From: Frigoribacterium sp. PvP032
GTDB taxonomy: Bacteria > Actinomycetota > Actinomycetes > Actinomycetales > Microbacteriaceae
Direction: 5' to 3'
Assembly (NCBI RefSeq): GCF_017833035.1
Contig: NZ_JAFIBM010000001.1
Location: 3,059,762-3,123,761 of the forward strand
Length of the DNA: 64,000 bases
Of the stretch, positions 16,991 to 25,784 are shown piece by piece. The notes beneath the pieces were generated by a model, which did not search any database, had not been told where the DNA came from, and worked only from the letters and a program-made list of their open reading frames with translations. The position numbers and the translations under genes were made by a program. Each line of letters begins with the position of its first letter. Position 1 is the first letter of the stretch.

Positions 16991-17515
16991 TCAGCCGGCG
17001 CGGCGGACGTCGTGCAGGTGGTGCAGCGGGTCGTGCACGAAGTACAGGCCGAGCGTCTCGACCGTGAACGCGGCACCGTCGCTGCGGAGCCCGGTGCGGT
17101 GCACCTGGTCGGCGGGCACCTCCTCGAAGCGGCGGGCGACGACCTCGGCGGCGGCGAGCAGCTGCTCGGCGACGACTGCGGGGTCCTGCCCGGCGTAGTC
17201 GTCGTCGAGCGCCGTGGTGTCCTGGTCCCAGTTCGCGAAGGCGGGGGCGTCCTCGCCGAGCATGCGCAGGAGGCGGCCGTCGAAGACCCGGAACACGTCT
17301 CGCACGTGCGCGCCGTACTCGAGCGGCGACCAGGTCGCGTCGTCGGGGCGCACGCGCACGTCGTCGCGGGCGAGCTCGGCGGGCCACGCGGCGGCGTTCG
17401 TGCGGACCAGCCCGGGGACGTCGCGCAGCTCCACCTCCGCGGCGTCGTAGCCGCACTCGCTGCAGGGCTCGTCGAGCACCCAGGTCCAGTTCTTCGTGTC
17501 GGGGACGATCGGCAT
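16991..17515 (-). CDS. DinB-like four-helix protein
   Basis: 174 residues. It opens with TKNWTWVLDEPCSECGYDAAEVELRDV, a Cys-x-x-Cys pair typical of an actinobacterial DinB-superfamily group, and shows the metal-ligand histidines expected for the fold (EYGAHVRDVFRVF in the second helix; FVHDPLHHLHDV at the end). DinB/YfiT proteins are often thiol-dependent transferases using bacillithiol or mycothiol; that role here is inference. ATG 17515 gives the family's natural N-terminus. Confidence 0.8.
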   Translation of the reverse strand: MPIVPDTKNWTWVLDEPCSECGYDAAEVELRDVPGLVRTNAAAWPAELARDDVRVRPDDATWSPLEYGAHVRDVFRVFDGRLLRMLGEDAPAFANWDQDTTALDDDYAGQDPAVVAEQLLAAAEVVARRFEEVPADQVHRTGLRSDGAAFTVETLGLYFVHDPLHHLHDVRRAG

Positions 17516-17674
17516 CCCCCGACCGTAGCCACCCGCCGAGGAGGCGCGCGACGGAGATCCTGCCGACCTGCGTCGAGCGAGCGCCACGGTGGGACGGGAC
17601 GGGCGGGCGAGCGCAGGAGGCCGGCCGGCTCGACCGTGTCGGCGGCCTGTCCTAGGATCGCCCGAGGGGGGAAG

Positions 17675-18958
17675 ATGACGAACGATCAGACACCGGGGCC
17701 GCACGACGACGACGTCCAGGGTGACGCCGCGGGGCGCGACGAGCGCGACGGCACGGGGAACGACGCCGAGGTGCCGGCGCGGCCGACGACTCGGCCGACC
17801 GAGGTGCAGCCCGCGGCCGCTCCTGCGGACGACGAACCGTCGTCCTCGACGAGCGCGAGCCCAGGCGCGGGCCCGCGCCTGGTGCCGTGGACGCACCGCC
17901 CCACGACGTCCGAGGGCGCAGCCGGGTCGACCGCCGCCTCCTCGGGGCACGCTGGCGCGACCGGTGCAGGCACCGGTACTGGTGCTGGTGCTGCAGCCGC
18001 GACTGCCGACGCAGGCGACGACGACGACGAGCCCGAGCGGCGCCGGATGCGCCCCGCGGTGGTCCTGGCCGTCGTGGGCGGAGCTGCGGTGGTCGCCGTG
18101 GTGCTCGGCACGGTCCTCGCCTTCACCGACGGCAGCCCCCTGGCGTCAGGAGCCCCGGCGACGACGACCGAGCCTGCCTCCACCACCTCGACGAGCGCAC
18201 GTCCGAGCACCCCGACCGTCAGCGCCACACCCACTCCGACGGCGACGCCGTCCGAGACGCCTCGCGCCGCGACGCCTCCCCCGCAGGAGGCGGTCGAGGC
18301 GCCGTACGTCACCTCGGTCGCGGCGGGGACGGTCGTCGCCGAGGCCGACGTCCGGTCGCCCAAGGGCAGCATCTCGTTCCACTACCGGGTCGTGGCGGTC
18401 GGCGACGGCACCTTCTCGACCGAGTGGTCGGGCTACACCTCGACCCTTCCGGTCACGGTGCAGGCCGCGTTCTTCGAGATCGCGCCCTCCGTCGGCGACG
18501 GCCTGACCTCGTCCGGCGACGGCGTCGCGCTGCTCGGCGGGGCCACCACCTCGCCGACGTCGGGCTCGGCTCTCCTGCCGATCGGCCAGCCCTCGTACCT
18601 CGGCACCCTGGTCGTGTCGACGGCGGAGGCATCGGCCGACGTGCCCGTCGAGATCGCCACCGGCAAGGTGCTCGCCGTGGCCCCGGTGCGCTGGTCCGTT
18701 CCCGCCAAGTCGACCAACATCGCCCCGGCCGACTCGGGCGTCGCGACGTTCGCGGAGGGGACGGTCACCGCGACCACGCCGAGCGGCGCGCCGAAGCGCT
18801 ACCTCGTGGCCCCCGGCGACCTGACCGACGTGGTCGCCCAGCGGTTCGGCATCTCCGTCGCGGCGCTCATCTACCTCAACCAGGGCCTGCAGGTGCTCGA
18901 CGCCGAGCAGCACCTCTACGAGGGCACGACGCTGCTGCTCGACCCGGACAGCCTCTAG
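17675..18958 (+). CDS. Membrane-anchored protein with C-terminal LysM domain
   Basis: 427 residues. An acidic, Ala/Ser/Thr-rich cytoplasmic region (1-125) precedes one membrane segment (about 127-150), a Ser/Thr/Pro-rich stalk (150-215), a beta-rich domain (about 216-365) and a LysM domain (about 372-427: KRYLVAPGDLTDVVAQRFGISVAALIYLNQ). LysM binds the glycan of peptidoglycan, so the protein likely bridges membrane and wall. GAGGGGGGA lies before the ATG. The middle domain was not recognised. Confidence 0.8.
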   Translation: MTNDQTPGPHDDDVQGDAAGRDERDGTGNDAEVPARPTTRPTEVQPAAAPADDEPSSSTSASPGAGPRLVPWTHRPTTSEGAAGSTAASSGHAGATGAGTGTGAGAAAATADAGDDDDEPERRRMRPAVVLAVVGGAAVVAVVLGTVLAFTDGSPLASGAPATTTEPASTTSTSARPSTPTVSATPTPTATPSETPRAATPPPQEAVEAPYVTSVAAGTVVAEADVRSPKGSISFHYRVVAVGDGTFSTEWSGYTSTLPVTVQAAFFEIAPSVGDGLTSSGDGVALLGGATTSPTSGSALLPIGQPSYLGTLVVSTAEASADVPVEIATGKVLAVAPVRWSVPAKSTNIAPADSGVATFAEGTVTATTPSGAPKRYLVAPGDLTDVVAQRFGISVAALIYLNQGLQVLDAEQHLYEGTTLLLDPDSL

Positions 18959-19064
18959 GGGGCTGGCCGGCCGAGTGGTCAGTTCGGGTCCTCCCGAGGC
19001 CCGTCGGCGACCGGAACCGACCACTCGACGGGCACGAGCACGGGTCCGGGCCCAGCACGTCCGG

Positions 19065-20054
19065 TCAGGACGGCGTAGGCAGGGCCCCCAGCACGATCGC
19101 GGCAGCGCGGGCGACGAGCGCGTCGTCGTAGCGGGCGGCGGGGTCGTTCCGCGTCGTGAGCACGGTGACCACGACCGGCGCCCGGCCGGGAGGGGTGACC
19201 ACCGCGACGTCGTTGCGGATGCCGCCAGCGCCTCCTGACTTGTCGGCCACCACCCAGCCGTCGGGCGCACCGGCGCGGATCAGGGTGTCGCCGGTCGCGT
19301 TGCCGCTCATCCAGTCGAGCAGCAGCGCCCGGTCCGAGTCGTCGAGCCAGCCGCCGTCGAGCAGCGCCACGAGGTCGGCGGCGAAGGCGGCGGGCGTGCT
19401 CGTGTCGTCGGTGCTGCCGGGCTCGATCGTGTTGAGCTCGGGCTCCCGGTCGACGACCTCGGTGGTCGTGTCGCCGAGGTCCTGCAGCCCCTGGTCGAGG
19501 CCGGCCGGCCCGCCGATCCGGTCGAGGACGACGTTCAGCGCCGTGTTGTCGCTCTGCCGCACGGCCGCCTCGGCGAGCTGCGAGAGAGGCAGGCCGTCGG
19601 CGACGTGCTCGCTCGTCAGGGGCGAGTAGCCGGCCGCCTCGACGTCGGCCGCGGTCCAGGTGACGACCTCGTCGCGCTGGTCGACGGGGACGTCGTGCAG
19701 GAACTGGGCGGCCGCGAGGGCCTTCAGCGACGAGGCGTAGCCGAAGCGCTCGTCGGCGCGGTGCGAGACCGTCGCGCCGTTGCCCGTGTCGACGACGCTG
19801 ATGCCGACGCGTGCGTCGAACTCGGCCTCGAGCGCGGCGAGGTCGTCGGCGACGTCCCCGGAGACGTCGACGGCCGTGGGCGTCGCCGTCGACGACGGGC
19901 CGGGCGTCGTCATCGGGGGCCCGGACACGCCGTCGGACGGCACGGTCGGCTGGCTGCAGCCGCTGACGACGGCGCCGACGAGCACGGCCGTGGCCAGCGC
20001 CGCCGTGGTCGTGACGACGTGGTTCCGGGTACGGGTGGTTGTCCTGGTCCTCAT
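19065..20054 (-). CDS. Class A beta-lactamase-like serine hydrolase (lipoprotein)
   Basis: 329 residues. A signal peptide with Cys33 (VVSGC) suggests a lipoprotein. The class A active-site set is complete: SxxK as Ser108-Ser-Leu-Lys111, SDN at 168-170, E-x-x-L-N as Glu204-Asn208, and KSG at 272-274. The Glu that activates water for deacylation is present, so true beta-lactamase activity is plausible. Identity to any known enzyme and its spectrum cannot be judged by eye. No mobile element is near, so it looks chromosomal and native. Confidence 0.88.
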   Translation of the reverse strand: MRTRTTTRTRNHVVTTTAALATAVLVGAVVSGCSQPTVPSDGVSGPPMTTPGPSSTATPTAVDVSGDVADDLAALEAEFDARVGISVVDTGNGATVSHRADERFGYASSLKALAAAQFLHDVPVDQRDEVVTWTAADVEAAGYSPLTSEHVADGLPLSQLAEAAVRQSDNTALNVVLDRIGGPAGLDQGLQDLGDTTTEVVDREPELNTIEPGSTDDTSTPAAFAADLVALLDGGWLDDSDRALLLDWMSGNATGDTLIRAGAPDGWVVADKSGGAGGIRNDVAVVTPPGRAPVVVTVLTTRNDPAARYDDALVARAAAIVLGALPTPS

Positions 20055-20203
20055 GGGGCTCCTCCTGATGTGCCCTCCGCCCCGACCGCGGTCGCGACCG
20101 GGCGGAGACGACTCGGACAGCTTGGCCGCCGACTCGTCCGCTCGACGGCGGACGACACGAGGAGGCGCGGAGTTCGTCCCCGAGGACGACCCCCTCTCCG
20201 ACC

Positions 20204-20749
20204 TCAGACCGGCTGCAGGGCCTCGTGCTCGCCCTCGGGCAGCTCGACGCCGATCTCGTCGCCGGGGGCGACCCGCCCGCCGACGCGCACCACGGCCATG
20301 ACGCCGGCCTTGCGCACGACACGGCCGTCGTCGGCCTTGGCGACGAGCTCGCGCATCAGCCCGGCCTCGAGCCCGTCGATCTGGACGCACGGGTTGCGCA
20401 GCCCGGTGACCTCGACGACGGCGTCGGACCCGAGCCGCAGCCCCGTGCCGCGCGGCAGCCCGAGCAGGTCGACCCCGCGCGTCGTCACGTTCTCGCCGAG
20501 CTCGCCGGGGGCGACCTCGAAGCCGGAGCCGCCCACCTCGTCGAACAGCTCGGCGTGGACGAGGTGCACCTGGCGCAGGTTCGGCTGCGAGGGGTCGCGG
20601 ACGACCCGCGACCGGTGCTGCACGGTGGCGCCGGCGTGGGCGTCGCCCTCGACGCCGAGCCCGGCGACCAGCACGATCTCGTCGACCACCGGCTTCGAGA
20701 ACCGGTGCTCGGGATCGCGGCTGACGGAGACGACGGAGGCGGAGGTCAT
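20204..20749 (-). CDS. MOSC domain-containing protein
   Basis: 181 residues, close to a bare MOSC domain. Marks are GVEGDAHAGATVQHRS (32-47), PGELGENVTTRG (81-92), and the conserved cysteine in LRNPCVQID (Cys121). MOSC domains of molybdenum-cofactor sulphurases and of YiiM-like proteins carry sulphur or reduce N-hydroxylated compounds. The ATG at 20749 gives the full domain. Neighbours give no hint of a partner. Confidence 0.87.
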   Translation of the reverse strand: MTSASVVSVSRDPEHRFSKPVVDEIVLVAGLGVEGDAHAGATVQHRSRVVRDPSQPNLRQVHLVHAELFDEVGGSGFEVAPGELGENVTTRGVDLLGLPRGTGLRLGSDAVVEVTGLRNPCVQIDGLEAGLMRELVAKADDGRVVRKAGVMAVVRVGGRVAPGDEIGVELPEGEHEALQPV

Positions 20750-20827
20750 GTCCCCATCATGCGTCGTGACGGGCGCCGGGTCGAGGGGGCGCCTCCTGGT
20801 GTCGGTGGCGCGTCGTAGCGTCACGGC

Positions 20828-21787
20828 ATGGCCGAGCCGATCGAGAGCTGGTGGGCCCGCCGTCAGCGGTCCCGCGCCGCCGAGGTGCCCTACGCGCCCG
20901 GCGCCTACCGCGACGCGTGGGCGCGCTACCCCGTGCTCGTGCGGCAGTACCGGCCAGAACACAACCGGGGGCTGTTGCTCAGCCAGGTGCCTCCCGCGGC
21001 CGACGTCTGGCTGACCTGGCTCTGCGACGTCGGGCACCTCTTCGTCGCGACTCCCGACGAGCAGCGGCACCGGCCGGGGCGCGAGCGACGGCGCTCGTCG
21101 TGGTGCCCGACCTGCGCCGAGCTCGCGTCGCCCAGGCGGCTGCCCGCCGTCCCGATGGATCCCGCGCCGAAGCGTCCACGTGAGGTCGCCGCTCCGCGGC
21201 CCGGACCGGTCGTCGACGGCGGCGAACGAGCTGCCCTGCTGCGACGCGTCGGGATGTCGTCGCCTTCCGCGCCGCCGGCCCCGCGGGCACCCCGCACAGC
21301 CCGTGCCCCGAGGAGGCGCGACCAGGTCTGCGACCGCACCCCCGACCTGCCGGTCGGCGAGGCGTTCTCGAGTGCGTGCGCACCGCCTCCTGCGTCCGCC
21401 GTCGAGGAGCAGCTGCGAGCCGACCTCTCCGCAGCCATCACGTTCACCGCGGGCGTCAACGCGGTGCGCCTCGCGCGGCCGTTCTTCGAGCACGTCGAGG
21501 CGTGGCCCGACGTGCTGCTGCCCGAGCTGCGCGTCGCGGTCGAGTACGACTCCACGGGCCGACACGGGCTCGAGCACGTCGGCCACCGCGAGGAGGCGGA
21601 CCGCCGCAAGGACCGTGCGCTCCGCTCCGCAGGGTGGGAGGTCGTCCGCGTCCGCACCGGCGGCCTCGAGGCGCTCGGCCCGCACGACCTGGTCGTCCCC
21701 GGGCTGACGCGGAGCACGGTGCCGCAGCTGCTCGACGTGTTCCGCACGGTGCGCGGCGACCTCTACGTCGACGCCTGGCTGCGCTGA
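20828..21787 (+). CDS. Zinc-ribbon protein with Vsr-like (PD-(D/E)xK) nuclease domain
   Basis: 319 residues. Residues 60-100 form a treble-clef/zinc-ribbon unit (ligands Cys66, His70, Cys93, Cys96) like those repeated in DUF4379-type zinc-ribbon proteins. A low-complexity Ala/Pro/Arg linker follows (about 100-190). The C-terminal 130 residues look like a very-short-patch-repair-type endonuclease: Glu196 in AVEEQLRADL, then VAVEYDSTGRHG (237-246, with Asp241), RRKDRALRSAGWEVVRVR (259-276). Probably a DNA nuclease; target unknown. It converges on another nuclease-like gene. Confidence 0.72.
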   Translation: MAEPIESWWARRQRSRAAEVPYAPGAYRDAWARYPVLVRQYRPEHNRGLLLSQVPPAADVWLTWLCDVGHLFVATPDEQRHRPGRERRRSSWCPTCAELASPRRLPAVPMDPAPKRPREVAAPRPGPVVDGGERAALLRRVGMSSPSAPPAPRAPRTARAPRRRDQVCDRTPDLPVGEAFSSACAPPPASAVEEQLRADLSAAITFTAGVNAVRLARPFFEHVEAWPDVLLPELRVAVEYDSTGRHGLEHVGHREEADRRKDRALRSAGWEVVRVRTGGLEALGPHDLVVPGLTRSTVPQLLDVFRTVRGDLYVDAWLR

Positions 21788-21833
21788 GCGGTGCCCGCGC
21801 CCGCGGCTGCACCTGCGGCGGCGGCGGCTGCCG

Positions 21834-22409
21834 TCAGCCGCGGAGCGCGAGGGCCTCGCTGCGCCAGCGGTCGTACGTGTGCCACGGGTCGTCCGAGCCG
21901 GCCCGGAGCGACGCCGCGTGCGCGAGGAGCTCGGGCGCGGCCGCGAACCACTCCGTGCGGGCGAAGCGGTGCTCGGCGAACTGCACGTGGCGGCGGTGCT
22001 CGACGAGCCGGTCGCCCCGTTCGAACGCGAGCAGGTCGTCGTGCCAGATGCGGGCCAGCCGACGGCGCGGGTCGGACGAGGTGCCGATCTTGACCCGGTC
22101 GTCGAAGCGGAGGTAGTAGACGACGTCGACCCGCGGCGGCGGGAGCTCGCCGTCAGGCGAGTCGCCGTGCCGCCACTCGCAGACCGCGCAGAGCCAGCCC
22201 GACGGCCAGTGCACCCCGAGACGCGAGCCGCAGGCGACGCACGGCGACGGCAGCAGGTCGGTGAGGCCGTGCTCGCGCTCCGACCAGTCCGCAGCGGCGT
22301 CGAGGTGCCGCGCGCACAGCCGGACCGGCGCATCGGACGCGACCGGACGACCGCAGTCGCCCGCGAGGCAGACGAAGGAGGCGCCTCCTGCGTTCGTCGA
22401 CCTGCTCAC
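21834..22409 (-). CDS. Zinc-finger GIY-YIG/T5orf172-type nuclease-like protein
   Basis: 191 residues. Two zinc-binding clusters come first: Cys14, Cys19, Cys32, His35, and Cys57, Cys60, Cys74, Cys77. The C-terminal half matches the T5orf172 branch of the GIY-YIG fold: VVYYLRFDDRVKIGTSSDPRRRLARI (96-121) and RHVQFAEHRFARTEWF (140-155), which holds the usual late Glu-Trp-Phe. GTG 22409 is the start; codons 6-10 include the 14-bp palindrome AGGAGGCGCCTCCT. It faces the zinc-ribbon/Vsr-like gene, 46 bases away. Confidence 0.75.
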   Translation of the reverse strand: MSRSTNAGGASFVCLAGDCGRPVASDAPVRLCARHLDAAADWSEREHGLTDLLPSPCVACGSRLGVHWPSGWLCAVCEWRHGDSPDGELPPPRVDVVYYLRFDDRVKIGTSSDPRRRLARIWHDDLLAFERGDRLVEHRRHVQFAEHRFARTEWFAAAPELLAHAASLRAGSDDPWHTYDRWRSEALALRG

Positions 22410-22484
22410 GTCGTCACCGTAGGTCCCGCCCCCGACATCGGGGCTGGTCGCCGACGTGTCGCCGCGGGTCGCCGACGTCGCGGC

Positions 22485-22715
22485 TCAGTCCCGCGTGTGC
22501 GCCTCGCCCCCGCCGGGACGCACCTTCGCGGTGTCCGCGACGTCGATGCGGGTCACTCCGTCGGCCCGCTCCTCGGTGGTGATGCGGGGGGCGGCGTCGG
22601 TCTCGTCCGACTTCGGCGCACGCGTCAGCTGGTCGTGCCGCTTCTCGTCGGCCGTCATGCCCGTGGGGTCGTCGTGGCCGGTGGGGTCGTCGTGCTCGGT
22701 CGCGTCGCTGCTCAT
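22485..22715 (-). CDS. Small acidic hydrophilic protein
   Basis: 76 residues, no membrane segment. It contains a short duplication (HDDPTG twice, residues 7-18) and ends in TTEERADGVTRIDVADTAKVRPGG, a tail I associate with small conserved hypothetical proteins of Microbacteriaceae, but I cannot name a function. ATG 22715 is preferred over upstream in-frame codons, which run into a palindromic repeat. Confidence 0.6.
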   Translation of the reverse strand: MSSDATEHDDPTGHDDPTGMTADEKRHDQLTRAPKSDETDAAPRITTEERADGVTRIDVADTAKVRPGGGEAHTRD

Positions 22716-22737
22716 GCGGACGAGGCTACGCCGCCGC

Positions 22738-22803
22738 CGCATCGGGTTCCGAGCATCCCGTCGCGCTGCGACGAGACGCGGCGCTCGCGACCTGATGCGA
22801 CAC
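22738..22803. repeat. Palindromic element, family 5 copy 2
   Basis: Matches the element at 16915 in its CGCATCGGGTTCCGAGC start and CCTGATGCGACAC end, with more divergence in between. It lies between divergent genes, partly in the leader of the small acidic protein. Confidence 0.7.
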
Positions 22804-22887
22804 GACGCGCGCACCTCGCCCGCAGCTCACCCGCACCCACCCGGCGGCCGCCGTGCCCCCCGAACGCGGGCCGTCCACACTAGGACC

Positions 22888-24036
22888 GTGACCGACGACG
22901 ACCACCGCCCCGCGTCCGCCCCGCCCGCACCCACGCCTGCCGGTGTGACGGCGGAGCAGACCCTCCGCACCGAGCCTCACGGCCCGCGCCCCGACCACGT
23001 GGGCGTCGTCGCCTTCGTGCTCGCCGTGCTCGTCACGACGGGCGTCCAGATCGGCGGCACCGTCCTGCTGGTCGTCCTGGGGCGGGGCGACGGCATCGGC
23101 TCCCTCCTCGTCGCGTGCCTCGGCCTCCTCCTCCTCGCCGTGCCGCCCCTCGTGCTCGGCGCCGTGCTCGCCGCGTGGGACCTGTCGACCACGGACGACG
23201 GACAGCGGCGACACCGCAGGTTCCTCTGGTCGGTCCTCGGCGCCCAGGTGGTCGGAGCCGGCCTGGTGGTGGGATCCGCGACGGCGACGGGGTCGCCTGT
23301 CTGGCTCGTCGCCTCCTTGATCGCGATCGGTGCCGTCCTCATGGTCGTCGCACTCGTGGCGGGTCCCGCCCTCGGCGAGCGCGCCCGCCGACGAGCTGGC
23401 GAACTGGACGGCCCGTCGACCTGGAGCAGCGTGGCTCCGGCCGAGATCCGGCGCGCCGGCCGGACGGTGGCGCTCACGTTCGCACTGACTTTCGTGCCGG
23501 TCGCGGTGGGCCTGTCGTTCGTGCCGACGGACGACGACGACACCACCTTCCTGCTCGTCGCGGCCGGCCTCGCTTTCATCGCCGCCTCCGTGGCCTGCGT
23601 CGTCATCTCGCTGAGGATGCAGCGCCAGTTCGTCGCCCTGCTCGGACGCGACCAGGACAGGGCACGGCGGATCGGACGCGCTGTGCTGAGCCGTCGCGCC
23701 GTCGACCTGAGCCCCGACGAGGAGCGGCTGTCCGCGCAGTGGGCCTCGCTGAGCGCCGTGACGCTGCCCGTGCAGTTCGCACAGACGGAGCTCCTCTTCG
23801 CCGGCCTCGTCAGCCAGCAGCTGGTCCAGGCCCTCGGCGACGACGACGGCTTCTCGACCTTCGCCCGCGTCCTGGTCGTCGTGATGGCGATCGGGATGAT
23901 CGCGTTCGTCCCCGTGTTCCTCGTCCGCATCCGTCGCGTGCGCCGATGGGCAGCCGCGCGGGCGAACCTGCTCGTGCCCGCTGGCCCCGCTGATCCCGCC
24001 GCACCGACCCGCCCTGCAGTCGGCGAGCACCCGTGA
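22888..24036 (+). CDS. Multi-pass membrane protein of unknown function
   Basis: 382 residues with about seven predicted membrane segments: four in the first 160 residues, two at about 195-240 and one at about 330-355. A long cytosolic stretch (about 245-330) reads RRIGRAVLSRRAVDLSPDEERLSAQWASLSAVTLPVQFAQTELLFAGLVSQQ. No family recognised. GTG 22888 lies just after TAGGA. Its stop overlaps the next start (GTGA), so the two membrane proteins are probably made and used together. Confidence 0.75.
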   Translation: MTDDDHRPASAPPAPTPAGVTAEQTLRTEPHGPRPDHVGVVAFVLAVLVTTGVQIGGTVLLVVLGRGDGIGSLLVACLGLLLLAVPPLVLGAVLAAWDLSTTDDGQRRHRRFLWSVLGAQVVGAGLVVGSATATGSPVWLVASLIAIGAVLMVVALVAGPALGERARRRAGELDGPSTWSSVAPAEIRRAGRTVALTFALTFVPVAVGLSFVPTDDDDTTFLLVAAGLAFIAASVACVVISLRMQRQFVALLGRDQDRARRIGRAVLSRRAVDLSPDEERLSAQWASLSAVTLPVQFAQTELLFAGLVSQQLVQALGDDDGFSTFARVLVVVMAIGMIAFVPVFLVRIRRVRRWAAARANLLVPAGPADPAAPTRPAVGEHP

Positions 24037-24734
24037 CCGGGCTGCGCACGGAGCCGTTCCCCACTCGTCGGGACCTAGGCCGCCGCGGCTGGGACGAATG
24101 GCGGACCGGCGTCGGGCAGCTCCTCACGCCGCGTCGAAGTCTCGTGCTCGCTGCGGCGGCGCTCGTCGTCGGCTCGGCGGCCGCCCTGGGGATCGACCGC
24201 CTCCTCTCGGGCGTCGACCCGCTCGGCTGGTCGGGCGCGGTCAGGGCGGTCGCGGCGCTCAGCTTCGCCTCGATGGCCGTCGCCTTCGTCGTCCCGGTGG
24301 CCGTCGGCCTCTGGCTGCGACGTGAGCGTCGGTCGCTGGCGCCGGTGTCGTGGCGGGACGACCGGCTCGTCGTCGACTACTCGAGCGAGGGCGCGCCGGA
24401 GCTTTCCGCGACCCTGGCCCCGCGCCTCCTCGCCTCGGCCCGGAAGCAGCGGCTCGGGCACGTCGGGATGCTCACGATCGGCCTCGGCATGGCCGCCGCG
24501 TTCGCGGTCGGCCTCGTCGGCGTCATCGCGATCACCATCGTGGAGGGGTTCCCGGGCCTCAGTTTTGCCGGCGCCCTGCTCTCGGCCGTCAGCCTGCCGT
24601 TCACGACGGTCGTGAGCCTCGAGGCCCTGGGCCGCACCGCCGTCGCGCTCGACCTCGCCGAAGCACACCCCGCCGCGGCGCACCCCGCAGGCATCGAGTT
24701 GCCCCGGGATGCTGCCTCCCCCCCGTCGAAGTGA
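24033..24734 (+). CDS. Membrane protein whose C-terminus is encoded by a palindromic repeat
   Basis: 233 residues with about four membrane segments (36-54, 66-95, 144-167, 170-195). Translationally coupled to the preceding membrane-protein gene. The last codons (GIELPRDAASPPSK) and the stop lie inside family 4 copy 1 (24693-24753), so the element has replaced or extended the original end of the gene. No function assigned. Confidence 0.72.
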   Translation: MTGLRTEPFPTRRDLGRRGWDEWRTGVGQLLTPRRSLVLAAAALVVGSAAALGIDRLLSGVDPLGWSGAVRAVAALSFASMAVAFVVPVAVGLWLRRERRSLAPVSWRDDRLVVDYSSEGAPELSATLAPRLLASARKQRLGHVGMLTIGLGMAAAFAVGLVGVIAITIVEGFPGLSFAGALLSAVSLPFTTVVSLEALGRTAVALDLAEAHPAAAHPAGIELPRDAASPPSK

Positions 24735-24753
24735 AAGATCGGGGCAACTCGAT
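24693..24753. repeat. Palindromic element, family 4 copy 1
   Basis: Perfect 13-base arms ATCGAGTTGCCCC (24693-24705) and GGGGCAACTCGAT (24741-24753) with a 35-base loop. A second copy with the same spacing is at 30154-30210; both share GGGATG after the left arm. It overlaps the end of the upstream gene and may serve as its terminator. Confidence 0.85.
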
Positions 24754-24793
24754 GACCGACGCGGGGCCCCGGAGGCGCCTGCCATCGGATTGA

Positions 24794-24818
24794 TTGCCCA
24801 CAACTAAGTTGCGCGCAA
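24794..24818. promoter_or_regulatory. OhrR operator
   Basis: A 25-bp imperfect palindrome centred on CAACTAAGTTG, flanked by TTGCCCA and CGCGCAA. It lies 18 bases before the ohrR start, where an autoregulatory OhrR box is expected; MarR/OhrR sites are AT-rich palindromes of this size, and this is a striking AT-rich island in the region. Confidence 0.7.
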
Positions 24819-24836
24819 TGTGCTAACGTCGAGCTC

Positions 24837-25283
24837 ATGACCGCGGCCGCCCCGACCACCCCCCTGCTCGACGAGCAGATCTGCTTCGCGCTCTACGCCG
24901 CGTCGCGGGCGCTGACCACCCGCTACCGCGAGCTGCTCGAGCCGCTCGGCATCACCTACCCGCAGTACCTCGTGATGCTGGTGCTGTGGGAGCAGGGGCC
25001 GACCGGCGTCTCGGGACTCGGCGAGCGCCTCCACCTCGACTCGGGCACGCTGTCCCCCCTGCTGCGGCGACTCGAGGCGCAGGGGCTCGTCACCCGCACG
25101 CGAGTGCCCGACGACGAGCGCAGCGTCCGCGTCGAGCTCACCGCCGACGGCGAGGCGCTCCGGGCCTCGGCCGCCGGCATCCCCGCGAGCATCTGTGCGG
25201 CGACCGGCCTCGACCCCGCGGCGATCGCGGCCCTCACGGCCCAGGTCGGCGAGCTGGGCGACAGCGTCCGCGCCGCCTCCTAG
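24837..25283 (+). CDS. ohrR: OhrR, MarR-family organic peroxide sensor
   Basis: 148 residues. The redox-sensing cysteine typical of OhrR is Cys16 in [15 protein letters not shown], with the tyrosines of the family nearby (Tyr20, Tyr30, Tyr37). The winged helix follows: [45 protein letters not shown]. Oxidation of the cysteine releases the repressor from DNA. It stands 60 bases before an osmC gene in the same direction and has a clear operator upstream. Confidence 0.93.
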   Translation: MTAAAPTTPLLDEQICFALYAASRALTTRYRELLEPLGITYPQYLVMLVLWEQGPTGVSGLGERLHLDSGTLSPLLRRLEAQGLVTRTRVPDDERSVRVELTADGEALRASAAGIPASICAATGLDPAAIAALTAQVGELGDSVRAAS

Positions 25284-25343
25284 ACCGCCCGCAGCCCCCG
25301 CTACTCCACCGACTCCCCCATCCCCACACGAAAGAAGGACACG

Positions 25344-25784
25344 ATGCCCACTCGCACCTCCCGCACCGCATGGAACGGCAGCCTCGAGACCGGCGAGGGC
25401 CAGGTCGAGCTCTCGAGCTCGAAGCTCGGCACCTACGACGTCTCGTTCCCGAAGCGCGCCGCCGACGACGCCAACGGCTCGACCAGCCCTGAAGAGCTGC
25501 TCGCGGCCGCCCACTCCGCCTGCTACGCCATGCAGTTCAGCGCCGTCCTCGGCCAGGCCGGCGGCACGGTCGAGGCGCTCGACGTCAAGGCCGACGTCTC
25601 GCTCGGCCCGGACTCGGCCGGCGGCTTCAAGCTCACCGGCATCGCCCTCACCGTGCGCGGCGAGGTCTCGGGCATCGACGAGGCGCAGTTCCAGGCTGCC
25701 GCCAAGGACGCCAAGGAGACCTGTCCCGTGAGCAAGGCGCTGACCGGCGTCGAGATCACGCTCGACGCGACGTTCGAGGGCTAG
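25344..25784 (+). CDS. osmC: OsmC/Ohr family peroxidase
   Basis: 146 residues. Two redox cysteines are in place: Cys60 (AAAHSACYAMQFS) and Cys127 (KETCPVSKALTG), along with the SPEELLAAAH motif. It reduces organic hydroperoxides with dithiol donors. The N-terminus (RTAWNGSLETGEGQVELSSSKLG) resembles the OsmC branch more than Ohr, although an OhrR regulator precedes it. GAAGGA lies 6 bases before the ATG. Expected to be induced by organic peroxides together with ohrR. Confidence 0.92.
   Translation: MPTRTSRTAWNGSLETGEGQVELSSSKLGTYDVSFPKRAADDANGSTSPEELLAAAHSACYAMQFSAVLGQAGGTVEALDVKADVSLGPDSAGGFKLTGIALTVRGEVSGIDEAQFQAAAKDAKETCPVSKALTGVEITLDATFEG

Noticed and set aside
19065-20054. Beta-lactamase gene as part of an acquired resistance island
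   Set aside because: No insertion sequence, integron or change of base composition surrounds it; it looks like a native chromosomal gene.
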